Part shown: piece after piece, positions 33,408 through 43,555 of the stretch
Layout of the letters: the number at the start of each line of letters is the position of its first letter
Numbering within the stretch: the stretch's first letter is position 1
NCBI RefSeq assembly: GCF_014646275.1
Contig: NZ_BMND01000009.1
Coordinates: forward strand, 153,632 to 217,631
Reading direction: 5' to 3'
DNA from: Streptomyces kronopolitis
Lineage (GTDB): Bacteria; Actinomycetota; Actinomycetes; Streptomycetales; Streptomycetaceae
Length of the DNA stretch: 64,000 bases
The notes under the pieces: generated by a model
What the model was told of the DNA's origin: nothing
Database searches by the model: none
Seen by the model: the letters and a program-made list of their open reading frames with translations, nothing else
Made by a program: the position numbers and the translations under genes

Positions 33408-36068
33408 ATGAGTCGGCTTGCACGGCTGCGTGCGTGGCTGAAGAGTCTCGCCGGCCAGGTGTTCGTCCTGCAGGTGATCATGGTGTTGCTGCTGATCGGC
33501 GTGGCGGTCTTCGAGACCGTTGTCCAGTCCAAGCGTGACAGCACAGACGAAGCGCGTGCCCGGGCTCGGTCCGTCGCCGAGACGTTCGCCACCGCGACAG
33601 GCGTGGTGAAGGCGATGGATGATCCCGACCCCTCCGCCGAGCTGCAGCCCAGGGCCGAGAAGGCACGCAAGGTGGCTCGTGTCGACTTCATTGTCGTCAC
33701 CACGCCCCAGGGGGTACGCCTCACCCACCCCCGGCCGAGCCTTATCGGCAAGAAGTTCATCGGCGCCATCGGCCCTGCCCAGCGCGGTCAGGTCGTGGTC
33801 GAGATTCTGGATGACAAGGACGGACGTTTCGTTCAGGCCGTCGCGCCGATCCGGCAGAGCAACGGTCGCGTGGTGGGGCTGGCCTCGGCAGGGCTGCGCA
33901 TCGGTGAGGTGCCCAGCGTCGTGGTCCGCCAGCTGCCTTTGCTGGTGGGCAGTGGGGTCACCGCTCTGCTCGTTGGTGTGGGAGGCACAGCCCTTGTCAC
34001 CCGGCGCCTACGCCGCCAGACCCGGGGGCTCGACCCCGCCGAGCTGGCCCGGATGTACGAGCACCACGATGCGGTCCTGCACGCCGTCAAGGAAGGAGTA
34101 CTGATCCTTGATGGAGACGAACGGCTCGTGCTCGCCAACGACGAGGCACGCCGGCTACTGGACCTCCCCATCGACGCCGAAGGTAGACAAGTGCGGGACA
34201 TCGGCCTCGAAACCCGACTGGCCCGCCTCCTCACGTCCGGCGACCTGGTGGTGGACAAGGTCCTGCCCGTAGGCGACCGGCTGCTGGCGGTGAACCAGCG
34301 GGCCACGGACCAAAATGGAGGGCCGGCGGGCAGCGTTGCCACTCTCAGGGACGCCACCGAACTGCGCGTCCTCGGCGAAGAGGCCGAAGCGGCACGCCGC
34401 CGCCTCAAGCTCCTCTATGAGGCCGGCGATCAAGTCGGAAGGTCACTCGACGTCACACAGACGGCCCAGGAGCTGGCAGACTTTGCCGTCGCCCGGTTCG
34501 CAGACTTCGTCACGATCGACCTGGCCAGCGACGTACTGAGCGGAGGCGAACCAACCTCCGGCTCAGGAATGTACCGGGCCGCGGTCAGCGGCATCACAGA
34601 CGACCACCCCCTCTACCCCCTCGACACTCGCATCCATTACGCAGCCGCCACACCGCACTCCTCCGGTTTCACCAGCGGCAGCGCAGTGCTCGTACCTTCC
34701 CTCAACGATTCCGCCGGCTGGCGTCAGCAAAATCCTGAGCTCACCGCACATGTCCTCGACTACGGGATTCACTCCCTGATCACCGCTCCCCTGCTCGCAC
34801 GCGGCGAAATCCTCGGAATGGCCAGCTACTTCAGGGCAGAAAAACCCGACCCTTTTGACAGCGACGACCTCGCGCTTGCCGAGGAACTCACCGCTCGGGC
34901 AGCCATCAGCCTGGACAACGCCCGCCGCTTCACCCGCGAGCACACCCTCGCCGTGACCCTCCAGCGCAGCCTGCTGCCGCACACCCTCCCCCAGCAGAAC
35001 GCACTCGAGGTGGCCCACCGCTACCTCCCGGCACAGGCCGACGCCGGCGGCGACTGGTTCGACATCATCCCCCTCCCCGGTGCCCGCGTGGCCCTGGTGG
35101 TCGGCGATGTCGTCGGCCACGGCCTGCAGGCCGCCGCCACCATGGGGCGACTGCGTACCGCCGTCCACAACTTCTCCGCCCTCGACCTGACACCCGACGA
35201 GCTCCTCACGCACCTCGACGAACTCGTCACCCGAATCGAACCCGACAGCAACCTCGAGGCGACAGACGACGCACTGGCCGGCGCCACCTGCCTCTACGCC
35301 ATCTACGACCCGGTCACACGCAACTGCTCCATCGCCCTGGCAGGCCACCCCGCCCCCTTCTTCATCAGACCCGACCGCAGCGTGGAGAGCCCGGACCTGC
35401 CCGTGGGACCCCCGCTGGGCCTCGGCCTCGGCGGCCTCCCGTTCGAGACCACCGAGGTGCACGTACCCGAGAGAAGCGACATCGTCCTGTTCACCGACGG
35501 ACTTATCGAAAACCGCACCCAGGGCATCGAAAAGGGGCTCGCCGCCCTGCACCACGTCCTGACGCAGACCCACGGCGGGCCCGAGCAGATCTGCGACGCG
35601 ATCCTGACCGCCGTGGTGCCCGAAAACCCACGCGACGACGTCGCACTCATGGTGGCCCGCACACGCGCCCTGAACACGCAGAACGTGGCCGAATGGGAAC
35701 TCGCACCCGACCCTGAAGCCGTGGCCGACCTGCGCGCGGCAACAAGCCGCAAACTGGAGGAATGGCACCTCGGCGACGAGACCTTCACCACCGAGCTGAT
35801 CATCAGCGAGCTGGTGACCAACGCCATCCGCTACTCCGCCGGAACCATCCACGTCCGACTCATCCGCGACATCACCCTCATCTGCGAGGTCTACGACAAC
35901 AGCAGCACCTCCCCACATCTGCGCAGAGCCGCCACCACCGACGAAGGAGGACGAGGCCTCTACCTCATCTCCCAACTCGCCGAACACTGGGGCGTCCGCT
36001 ACACCGCCAGAGGAAAGATCATCTGGACCGAACAGAAACTCTCGGCCGACACCCCTGCGGTGGACTGA
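33408..36068 (+). CDS. Multidomain sensor phosphatase: Cache-PAS-GAF-PP2C-HATPase (886 aa)
   Basis: Membrane-anchored SpoIIE-type phosphatase. TM1 (VFVLQVIMVLLLIGVAVFET, residues about 18-38) and TM2 (about 180-200) flank a 135-residue extracellular Cache-like sensor. A PAS-like region (HAVKEGVLILDGDERLVLAN) and a GAF domain (about 350-505) follow. The PP2C domain has DAGGDWFDIIPLPGARVALV then VGDVVGHGLQAAATMG, LFTDGLIEN and PRDDVALMV. The C-terminal HATPase has SELVTNAIRYSAG and DEGGRGLYLISQL. ATG 33408 follows GAGAGG. Single protein probably combines kinase and phosphatase arms of partner switching; intact. Confidence 0.92.
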   Translation: MSRLARLRAWLKSLAGQVFVLQVIMVLLLIGVAVFETVVQSKRDSTDEARARARSVAETFATATGVVKAMDDPDPSAELQPRAEKARKVARVDFIVVTTPQGVRLTHPRPSLIGKKFIGAIGPAQRGQVVVEILDDKDGRFVQAVAPIRQSNGRVVGLASAGLRIGEVPSVVVRQLPLLVGSGVTALLVGVGGTALVTRRLRRQTRGLDPAELARMYEHHDAVLHAVKEGVLILDGDERLVLANDEARRLLDLPIDAEGRQVRDIGLETRLARLLTSGDLVVDKVLPVGDRLLAVNQRATDQNGGPAGSVATLRDATELRVLGEEAEAARRRLKLLYEAGDQVGRSLDVTQTAQELADFAVARFADFVTIDLASDVLSGGEPTSGSGMYRAAVSGITDDHPLYPLDTRIHYAAATPHSSGFTSGSAVLVPSLNDSAGWRQQNPELTAHVLDYGIHSLITAPLLARGEILGMASYFRAEKPDPFDSDDLALAEELTARAAISLDNARRFTREHTLAVTLQRSLLPHTLPQQNALEVAHRYLPAQADAGGDWFDIIPLPGARVALVVGDVVGHGLQAAATMGRLRTAVHNFSALDLTPDELLTHLDELVTRIEPDSNLEATDDALAGATCLYAIYDPVTRNCSIALAGHPAPFFIRPDRSVESPDLPVGPPLGLGLGGLPFETTEVHVPERSDIVLFTDGLIENRTQGIEKGLAALHHVLTQTHGGPEQICDAILTAVVPENPRDDVALMVARTRALNTQNVAEWELAPDPEAVADLRAATSRKLEEWHLGDETFTTELIISELVTNAIRYSAGTIHVRLIRDITLICEVYDNSSTSPHLRRAATTDEGGRGLYLISQLAEHWGVRYTARGKIIWTEQKLSADTPAVD

Positions 36069-36294
36069 ACCGGCAGTGCTCGCCGGTCAGGTCAGTCGGT
36101 GACGTGCACGGTCACGTACAGGTCGCCGCCCCCGCGCTTGCCAGGGCTGCCGAACTCGCGAGTGGGCTGCCGTCGCGCTGGCAGAACGACCCACTCGACT
36201 TTGCGCTCCCAGCCACGGCGGGGAGCACGAAGCCTGAACGCGCCGCAGGGGAGCATGCCCTCCTGCGGCACCACCTGGCGGTTACGGCTAGCGG

Positions 36295-36684
36295 TCAGGC
36301 GCGACCGTAGTGCCACGCGCTGCAGCCGTAGAACGTGTCGTTCCTGCTGAGTTTGCACACCCGCACTGCGACCTTCCGGCCCTCCGGGATGTGCATACGG
36401 ACGATGTTCATGTCACCCGCCCCCTTGGCAACAACGGAGTCACCTTCCGTGCCCGGTTCACCGCCCAGGTTCCACATGCCTTGCGCGTAGACCCCGACGC
36501 CGTCAGCCCTCTTGTCCCAAGCAATCAGCTTGTCCCCGCGGTGGTCAAACTTCGCCACTCCCCAGGCGGGCGATACCACGACGTCCTTGCCGGCGGCCTG
36601 GGCCGGCCAGACCCCGGCTGTACCGGCCAGCAAAGCCGCCGCAGCAGTCACAACTGCGCTTCTGCGCAACACTGCGCGCATCAT
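36295..36684 (-). CDS. Secreted small protein with C-terminal Cys pair (129 aa)
   Basis: Signal peptide RAVLRRSAVVTAAAALLAGT then AGVWPAQA, predicted cut after AQA. The mature part has VSPAWGVAKFDHRGDKLIAW and ends RVCKLSRNDTFYGCSAWHYG, where two Cys can pair. Resembles small secreted Streptomyces proteins of unknown role. ATG 36684 or 36681; no strong ribosome-binding site. Confidence 0.75.
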   Translation of the reverse strand: MMRAVLRRSAVVTAAAALLAGTAGVWPAQAAGKDVVVSPAWGVAKFDHRGDKLIAWDKRADGVGVYAQGMWNLGGEPGTEGDSVVAKGAGDMNIVRMHIPEGRKVAVRVCKLSRNDTFYGCSAWHYGRA

Positions 36685-36768
36685 TCGGGGCAACGCCCCG
36701 TGACCCTGCCTGCACGTCAGTAGATGCGGTGGCCTGCACGAACCAGAAGAAGAATTTCGGCCTTTAGG

Positions 36769-37268
36769 TTATGTTCTGATACCGACCATCCCTTTTGTGA
36801 TCCTGTGGAGCTGGGCTGGTGTAAGCCGCTGGAGCGGCAGGCACTGGTCGGCCCCGCTTGCGCGCGCCAGGCTGTGAGCCAGGACCTCAGCTCGGCTTCG
36901 GTGTATCGGACAGCCCCTTCGGACTGCACGCCTTGCGGGACGGGCACGCCTCGTTGGGGACCTCTCGTTCATGTACGTGCGGGCGGTGCGATCCGTCCAT
37001 GGCAGAAGGTTCTTCTCCCATGCCTCGCGGAGTATCGCGGCGCGTCGCCCTGGCCAGGACCGGCGGAGGCCGGCTGTTGCGTTGGTGGTGCCGCCTCCCG
37101 GCCAGCGGTCTGCCGCGGTACAGGAGCCGGCGGTACCGCTGAGCTCTGCCCGCATACATGGGGCCGGTCTTGCGCGAGCAGGGGCTCCATGTGGGTGGGG
37201 AGGATCGGCTGTCCCGGGCACTGGTCGCAGCGGATGATGGCCCGGTCGGTGGTGTAACGCAGGCTCAT
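36769..37268 (-). pseudogene. Small zinc-motif island gene with frameshift
   Basis: ATG 37268 overlaps the preceding stop (ATGA). It reads MSLRYTTDRAIIRCDQCPGQ then PILPTHMEPLLAQDRPHVCG, with CDQC and a further Cys as possible zinc ligands. Near 37150 the protein-like sequence changes frame (AAILREAWEKNLLPWTDRTA) and ends at 36769. One indel splits it. Confidence 0.45.
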
Positions 37269-38537
37269 GGGGCACTCCCGGCGTGATCCTCGACGTGGGC
37301 GGCGGCAAGCTGTTCAGCGTAGCGGGTGGTGATGGTGCACCAGGTCGCAGTGGCAGCCGATACGCGGCGTTGGTGGTGAGCCGGGTCGTCCGTTTCGGCT
37401 GCGGGGGTGTAGGCGACGAGTGCGGCCTTCTCCGCGACCTGGGCAGCCCGGGGAGCGACGGCGGCGAGCACACGCAGCTGCTCGCAAACGGGCCCCGGCA
37501 GCAGCGGATCCCCGGCAGGCTGCCGCGGATCCGGCGACGCTTCCGTACAGCTCTGCGACGGCGCGTCCGGCTGCAGGGGGGGCTGGAGGTTCGGCGGCCG
37601 ACGGGGGCAGGGGCGTGCGGAGGTAAGCCTCCAATTCCTTTCGGGCCCGGATCGCCTGCTGCCAATCCTGTGCTGCCAGTTCGCAGTCGTCGCATCGCAC
37701 GGTGTCGGTGGCCTTTGCCCGCATGGTGCCGGGGCAGCCGTGGCGTGCGCACGGGAGGGTGGTCTTGCCGCCGGGGGTGTAGGGCAGGCCGATGGTCAGC
37801 GCCCACGAGAGGCCGTCGCGGCGAAATGCGTACGGCTGCTTCCCGAAGCCGCTGGCCAGCGGCTTCAGTCGGTCCCGCACGCGGCCGGCGATCATCGCGT
37901 CGTCCTCGCCGTCGACCAGCAGACCGCGCACCAGATGCGACAGACGGTCGCGTTGATGGCCAGCGCGTGTTGGTCATACGGGATGCAGCCGTGGAGTGCG
38001 TAGCGCAGCTGCATTCCGCCCCACCGGCGCACCGGGGCGCCGTAGGCGACGATGTGCGCGGCGGCGTTCTCGGTGAGGGTCATGACGGGGTCCTCGCCGC
38101 GCTGCGCGGCGGCGGCCAGCACAGTCAGGTGCAGTCCGAGTCGCGGGTCGAGCACCAAGTTGGCGTCCAGGCCGAGCGGGCCGAGGCTGATACCGCAGGC
38201 GCGGGTGCGGGACAGCAGCAGCCGCTGCGGGGCGCTCTGGGCGAGGTTCACCAGATGGGCGGGCATGCTGGCGCGATTCGCGTGGAAGTCCGCGCGCTCC
38301 AGTACGGGCCGGCCTTCGGGCCGATCGTGGACGAGGAGCTGCCGGATGGCCGGGCGGGTGCCGGCGTCGGTGGTGCAGGCCCGGCAGGCATGGTCGACCT
38401 CACCGGTCATGTGGTCGCAGGCCCGGCACAGTCGCACCTTCCCGTGGGCCAGGGCCAGCGTGCCGTTGGCCAGCAGGTCCAAGCAGATCTGCAGGGCCAG
38501 GGCGACGACCTGCCGTGCGGTGTCGGTCAGGAGCCGG
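37265..38537 (-). pseudogene. Large island protein broken by at least two frameshifts
   Basis: Three consecutive frames join into one protein: TARQVVALALQICLDLLANG, VRLCRACDHMTGEVDHACRA and LVNLAQSAPQRLLLSRTRAC (frame 1); after about 37950, GLLVDGEDDAMIAGRVRDRL and GLSWALTIGLPYTPGGKTTL (frame 2); after about 37490, VAPRAAQVAEKAALVAYTPA (frame 3) to the stop at 37265. No ATG or GTG is seen at its head; a CTG sits where the overlap with the previous stop would place the start. CxxC pairs suggest zinc binding. Function unknown. Confidence 0.55.
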
Positions 38538-38784
38538 CGGCCGGGGCCGGCTCGGGTGCGTACTTCGCCGCGAGCTCTTGCCGTTCCCACTGACCGCGCG
38601 AGAGCGCCACGGTGCGGTGGCGGAGGTCGTTGGCGAGCGTGACGGTGTTCCACAGGTGCGGTGCCGGCTGCTTTCCCATGAGCTGGTTGAGGGCCTCGGC
38701 CAGCCGGATGCCAGCGGCCTTGCCCGGCCGCCCGGCGAGAGTGAAGGGGCCGTTGTGCACGGGCCCGTTGAGGAAGAGCGTCAT
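38527..38784 (-). CDS. Conserved island hypothetical protein (85 aa)
   Basis: MTLFLNGPVHNGPFTLAGRP then GKAAGIRLAEALNQLMG and LWNTVTLANDLRHRTVALSR. Intact, ATG 38784, immediately after the histidine-phosphatase-like gene and before the broken large gene. No function known. Confidence 0.6.
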   Translation of the reverse strand: MTLFLNGPVHNGPFTLAGRPGKAAGIRLAEALNQLMGKQPAPHLWNTVTLANDLRHRTVALSRGQWERQELAAKYAPEPAPAAGS

Positions 38785-38793
38785 CGTGGCTCC

Positions 38794-39495
38794 TCAGCAT
38801 TCCGGCTCGGCGACGTCGGCGATCTCGAAGCGCTCGTCGCGCAGTCGGTAGAGCAGGACGGCGGCGTTCGGGGTCTTGCGGCGGCGGGCCTCGTCGACCA
38901 GCTCGGTGACGGGCCGCCTCTCCAGGAGGGCGCGCAGCGCCAGAATCGCGGTGTGGTGCGTGACAGCCACCACCGCGCCCGCGGCCGCGGTGCTCGCGAT
39001 TGCCGGGAGCGTGGCGAGGAAGGTGCCGGCCCGGCGCAATACGCCGCCGGCCAGCGATTCGCCGCCGTCGCCCGGTGGCACCCACAGGTGCTTGCGCAGA
39101 CGACGGTTCTCCGCGTCTTCGGGGTAGGCGGCGAACAGCTCCTGCTTGGTCATGTAGGTGGCGTCGCCGTAGTGCTGTTCGTTCAGCTCCGCGTCAGAGA
39201 GCGCGTTGCACAGCCTCGCAGCCGGCACAGCGGTCGGCCGCCCAGGTGGCCGCGGCCTGGCGCTCGCACTCTGCTCGCTCCTGCGCAGCCGCGCGGGCCT
39301 TATCGCGCCGGGCCTCCTCGGCAGCCGCCTGCTCACGCCGCCGCACGAAGTCCTCCCCTCGGTGGCCGCCTGTGCACGCAGCCGCTCTTCGAGGAGCTGG
39401 CGGCGCTCGCCGTCTCCCAGGCCGGGCAGCTCTCGGTCGATCTCCGCCGCGATCTTCGCCCGCCGGGCACGCGGAGGTGGACTTCCTGGGCGCAT
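38794..39495 (-). pseudogene. Chimera: coiled Cys-rich N-terminus and C-terminal half of a histidine phosphatase
   Basis: The last 130 residues (ELNEQHYGDATYMTKQELFA, WVPPGDGGESLAGG and VVAVTHHTAILALRALLE) match the back half of phosphoglycerate-mutase-type histidine phosphatases, including the second active-site His. The front half with the RHGE motif is missing. Instead a coiled segment (FVRRREQAAAEEARRDKARA then AADRCAGCEAVQRA) precedes it, reached only through two compensating frameshifts near 39340 and 39200. Not a working phosphatase. Confidence 0.55.
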
Positions 39496-39823
39496 TACAT
39501 TCAGAGGCCCGCTCAGTGGCCTGTTCCGGGATCGCGGTGCCGCCCCGTCCTGCCGCGGACGGCGCCGGCGATGCCCACCTCGCGCATCAGTCGCTCGACG
39601 TTGCAGCGGGCCACACCTCTTCCTTATCCCTGCAGCGGGCGGGCAGGGCCACGGTCGACTCGCCCATGCCGCAGCGCCTGGGAGAGCCGGTCGACGACAC
39701 CGGCAACACCTGAGCCACTCCTGCCTTCGGGTGTATGTGTGGTCTGCAATGGTTTGCGCGGGCTGATAGTGCGATAAAAGGACATCAAGGTATCTGTTGC
39801 GCTATCCGCTTGGCGGGAATCAC
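39496..39823. other. Intergenic stretch
   Basis: No gene seen. Contains the promoter region of the coiled-coil gene at 39824; the last 120 bp are less GC-rich. Confidence 0.45.
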
Positions 39824-40780
39824 ATGGACCAAGAAACCCTTCCTCTTGAATTTAAGCTGGTGCGGCGAGGATACGATCGCAGGCAAGTGGAGGAATACAT
39901 TCGGGAGCTGGTCTCCGAGCGCGATTGTGCCGTCGCTGATCTCGAAAACTCCCAGAGGCTTATCAGGTCATTGGAGCAACGCGTCGAGGAGTTGCACCTC
40001 GGGGCCCCGGAGCTTCAGGAACAGCAGGACGACGACGCCTCACCCTATGCTGGGCTGGGGCACCGCGTTGAGGAGATCCTGCGTCTCGCCGAAGAAGAGG
40101 CGCAGAGCATCAAGGAAGCCGTCGAAGAGCATCGGGAGGCCACCGAGGCCGCTGTTCGGCAGCTGTTGGAAGAGGCAGAAGCAGCGACGGCCGAGCGGGG
40201 AGCCGCCGGCCGGGAAGATTACTCTCGTCTCATTGCTGCGGCGACGAGCGAGGCTCAGAAGCTGCGCAATGAGGCTCTCAGGGCAGCGCGAGGGAAGCGG
40301 GAAGAGGCGGCCACCTTCTTCGAGGAGTGGCGGTCCAAGGCCGCCAAAGCGGCTGCTGAATTCGAGTCCAACCTTGCCGAACGGCGCGAACAGGCTGAGC
40401 TGTATCTTGCTTCGCGTCAAGAAGAGGCGGAGAAGGCCATCTCGGAGAGTGAGCGCCGGGCCGAGCAGCTCTTCCTGGAGGCGGAAAAACTGCGTACGGA
40501 CGCAGAGCGCCGAGCTCATCAAACCGTCGAGGCATCAGATTCTCATGCAGTGGAAATTGTGGCAGCCGCCGAGGCTCAGGCGGAACGGATCCGCAACGAG
40601 TCGGAACGCGAAATTGCAGTGCTCATCAAGCGTCGTGACAGCATCAGTGCTCAGATGACGAGTTTCACGGAGATGCTCGCGACGGCGACGGCAACGGACG
40701 GCCCCGGGGGCGTGATGCATGCCTCTGATGACGGCGACGCCGGAAGCGGGGACACCGGTGAATTGGAACAGGTCCACTGA
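39824..40780 (+). CDS. DivIVA-domain coiled-coil protein (318 aa)
   Basis: The N-terminal LPLEFKLVRRGYDRRQVEEY then IRELVSERD is a DivIVA-type lipid-binding/polar domain. It is followed by about 220 residues of heptad coiled coil rich in Ala, Glu and Arg (for example IKEAVEEHREATEAAVRQLL) and an acidic tail. ATG 39824 follows GGCGGGA. Streptomyces uses such proteins (DivIVA, Scy, FilP-like) at hyphal tips. This copy is an accessory paralogue with no partner nearby. Confidence 0.85.
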   Translation: MDQETLPLEFKLVRRGYDRRQVEEYIRELVSERDCAVADLENSQRLIRSLEQRVEELHLGAPELQEQQDDDASPYAGLGHRVEEILRLAEEEAQSIKEAVEEHREATEAAVRQLLEEAEAATAERGAAGREDYSRLIAAATSEAQKLRNEALRAARGKREEAATFFEEWRSKAAKAAAEFESNLAERREQAELYLASRQEEAEKAISESERRAEQLFLEAEKLRTDAERRAHQTVEASDSHAVEIVAAAEAQAERIRNESEREIAVLIKRRDSISAQMTSFTEMLATATATDGPGGVMHASDDGDAGSGDTGELEQVH

Positions 40781-40829
40781 AGGCTTCTCCTCCTGAGTGC
40801 CATAAGGATGAGAGCGGGAACGGTGAAGC

Positions 40830-40853
40830 CTCCGGGGCCGTCAGACCCCGGAG
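40830..40853 (+). terminator. Hairpin terminator after the DivIVA-like gene
   Basis: CTCCGGGG and CCCCGGAG pair over an 8-nt loop, 50 bp after the stop. Confidence 0.7.
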
Positions 40854-40883
40854 ACCTCACGGCTCAACACAGCGCACCCGACG

Positions 40884-41316
40884 TCACGCGGGCGTCAGCT
40901 GCGGCACTTCCAGAGCGTCGGCCACCTTCCGCGCCATGGCCGCCATCTGCGGCGACAGGTAGCCATCCAGGGAGTCGACGTCGTCGCACAGCCGAGCCCT
41001 GAGCCCGTGCAGGCACGCTTCGGTGAACAGTCTCTCCGGAGCGTCCTCGGGTCGCTGTGCGGCCTTGGCCTCAAGCTGTCCCTGGAGAAAATCCACTGAA
41101 CGGGCTGTGCCCTCGGGCAACCGGCTCGCCGAGAAGGCCGGCGAGGTGTGCGCGGTCCTCGTTCGTGGGCCCGGCCGCCCGGCTGTGCTGCTGACTGGTC
41201 TGCAGGTACGACGTCAGCGTGTCCCGGTCCATGTCGGTCTTCTGGCAGTACGCGGCGATCAGCATGGCGACCATGTCCATGGTGTCCGACGCGTTGGTCG
41301 CCTGGTACAGCGTCAT
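40884..41316 (-). pseudogene. Hypothetical helical protein with one frameshift
   Basis: From ATG 41316: MTLYQATNASDTMDMVAMLI then MDRDTLTSYLQTSQQHSRA, and after about 41110 in another frame VDFLQGQLEAKAAQRPEDAP, YLSPQMAAMARKVADALEV and a stop at 40884. Together about 143 residues of consistent helical protein. No family recognised. Confidence 0.5.
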
Positions 41317-41334
41317 CCGCTTCCAGGTGTGTGC

Positions 41335-41442
41335 CTAATCGGGCTCGGTGTACCGCAGCACTTCCTGGAGGTTGGCGACTGCTTCGGAGGTGAGCCGGTG
41401 GACGGCGCGGCGTAGCGGTTCGGGCATCTTAGGGTGTTCCAT
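41335..41442 (-). CDS. Very small protein (35 aa) upstream of the previous gene
   Basis: ATG 41442 to TAG 41335 gives MEHPKMPEPLRRAVHRLTSE then AVANLQEVLRYTEPD, an amphipathic helix. It ends 18 bp before the next ATG, so an operon is likely. Evidence is composition and spacing only. Confidence 0.45.
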   Translation of the reverse strand: MEHPKMPEPLRRAVHRLTSEAVANLQEVLRYTEPD

Positions 41443-41589
41443 GACGGCACGCTAACGGGGCCGCACCTCTGGCCGTTGGAGTCGGCCACGTCGCTTACCC
41501 GGACGGTCTACTCTCCTGTCGTCCCGTGCCGGAGTGGACCGCGCGGGCAGGCCCGGGGCCGCATTGCTGGGGCCGTGAGTTCGCGGTGC

Positions 41590-43258
41590 TGAGGAGTTCG
41601 CCCAGCGGCAGATCCTGCTCGGCGACTTCTCGCCCGAGGACTGCGACGACTACCTCGCCCGTCGGCTCGCCCGGGACGGCCAGCCCCTCATCAGCGAAGA
41701 CGTCCGTCGCGTCATCGCCGACCGGTCTCATGGCCTGCCGCTCTACCTCGACCTGTCGGTCATGCGGTTTCTGGAGATCCGCCGCACGGGCCGCGGACCG
41801 CAGCCGGCCGACTTCGACCACGACTTCCCCGCCCTGATCGCCCGGACCCTCTCCGACTTCACCCCAGACGAGCGGGGCGTCCTGCGTTCCGTCGCGCTCC
41901 CGGACGCCTTCGACATCCCCGTCGCCACCCAGACCGCCGGCATGCAGCACGAAGCGCCGGCAGGCGCCTGATCGAGCGACCGTTCGTCCGCGAGCACCCC
42001 TTCGGGTTGTGGCCGCACCACCTGCACGCTCTGATCCGCTCCACCGTCCGCAACGCCGATGACCAAGCCGACGACCGCTGGAGCCCGCGGGACTGGCAGC
42101 AGGCCGCCGAACGCGCCCTGGCCGCGCTCGGCGCTCAATGGGCCACCAGCACCGCGCCGGGCCGGCTCCTGCTGGTCGGATGCCTGCGCCAGGGGCTCGC
42201 CCTGGTCCGGGACTTCGGCCGCGAGCTGGGCTGGCTCACCGATGCCGTCTGGGCATACGTCAGCGACTCCGTGTGGGAACCCATCGCCCCACCCACCCGC
42301 CAGACCCTCGAGGGCGAACCCACGGCCGCCGACGCGCTGGTAGAGCTCCTCAGCACGCTCGCCCGGCGCCAGCACGAGCACCGCGAGCGCACCGCCGACC
42401 GGCTCACCGCCATCGTCCAGGCCAGCCTGCTGCCCACCGAGCTGCAGGAGATGGCCGTCTACTACCTGGCCAAGGCCCAGCGCGACCTCGGCCGCTCCAA
42501 CGACTCCCGCCACGGCATGCAACGCGTCGCCGACGGCGGCGGCCGGCTCGCACCCGCCGCCCAGCGCGGCCTGGCCCATCTCGCACGGCTCGCCGGCGAC
42601 TTCCCCACCGCCCTGACCACCGCCCGCACCCCTCGGCTGGGCAGGCCGCCACCACCGCGTGCTGGGAGACATCTGGTGGCCCCACGGCGACACCGCCCGC
42701 GCGGCCGCCGCCTACGAAGCCGCCCGCACCGAAGCCGAACAGCACGGGGTGGTCGGCGAGCAGGCCACCTCACAAGCCCAGCGAGCCTTCACCCTCGCCT
42801 TCACCGACCCCGGCCAGGCCGACGACGAGATCGAACTCGCCCAGCAGCTCCTGACCGGCCTCGATCTGCGCGCCACCACCCTCACCACCCACATCGCCGC
42901 ACTCATCCGTGACGCCGGCACCAGCACGGACATCGCCGACCGCGCCCACCTGCTCCGCACACAGATCCACCTCGCCGGACTAACCTCCCAGGAAGCGCCC
43001 CTCCAACTTGCCCTGTGCTTCCACCACGCCGTCCTGGACGCCACCGACGAACTGACCGCCGCCATCAACCAGCTGCGCGAGATAACCACCAGCGGCGACT
43101 ACGCCTACTACGTCGACATCGCCCACTTCATGGCCGGCCGCCCCCTCCCCGCAGAGCCCCGCTCCCAGGCCCGGTGGCTCGACAGCGAGCACACCACCCG
43201 CAACCGCTGGCACGCCCTGGTCACCACCCGGCGCGAACGACTGGACGCAGGGCAGTAA
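41590..43258 (+). pseudogene. NTPase/TPR protein (NB-ARC-like) lacking its P-loop region
   Basis: Reads EFAQRQILLGDFSPEDCDDY, VIADRSHGLPLYLDLSVMRF and ALIARTLSDFTPDERGVLRS, which in Streptomyces ATP/GTP-binding proteins follow the nucleotide-binding domain. It then continues through two frame changes (near 41955 and 42630) as HHLHALIRSTVRNADDQADD, helical TPR-like repeats, and AAYEAARTEAEQHGVVGEQA to a stop at 43258. No Walker A or B is present upstream, so the front 200 or more residues have been lost. Confidence 0.7.
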
Positions 43259-43404
43259 AGAGGTGCGGCCGCTCTATCGCCCGGCAATGGCGCGATGACG
43301 GATGCCACCTACGCCCGTAGCCGGCGCTTTCGCCCCGGGCGCGCCGTACTCCCGAATCCGGGAAAGCGACGGACGCTCGGTGGAACCGCCCCTGAGGCGT
43401 AGGA

Positions 43405-43555
43405 GGGACCGTCCCTGCGCCTGCGGGCCGTACTCGCCGCGGCGACGGCCTTGGCGCCCGCCCCGGGGACCGTCCCTGCGCGTGCGGGCCGTACTTGGCC
43501 CGGACGATCTCGGCGTAGTACGGGCCGGGACCGTCCCTGCGCGTGCGGGCCGTAC
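43405..43555. CRISPR. Short CRISPR-like array, three 29-bp repeats, no cas genes
   Basis: Repeats lie at 43405-43433, 43465-43493 and 43527-43555. The second and third are identical; the first differs by one base. Each contains the hairpin-forming CCTGCGCGTGCGGG-type core and starts GGGACCGTCC, which on the other strand resembles the end of type I-E repeats in Streptomyces. Spacers are 31 and 33 bp and unrelated to each other. The variant repeat is at the left, and the AT-richer flank is at the right, so the array was probably transcribed leftwards. No cas gene is in the window. Confidence 0.75.

Noticed and set aside
34563..35987. A 474-codon open frame opposite the large phosphatase
   Set aside because: Gly/Val/Glu-rich product typical of a high-GC antisense frame; the plus strand encodes clear domains throughout.
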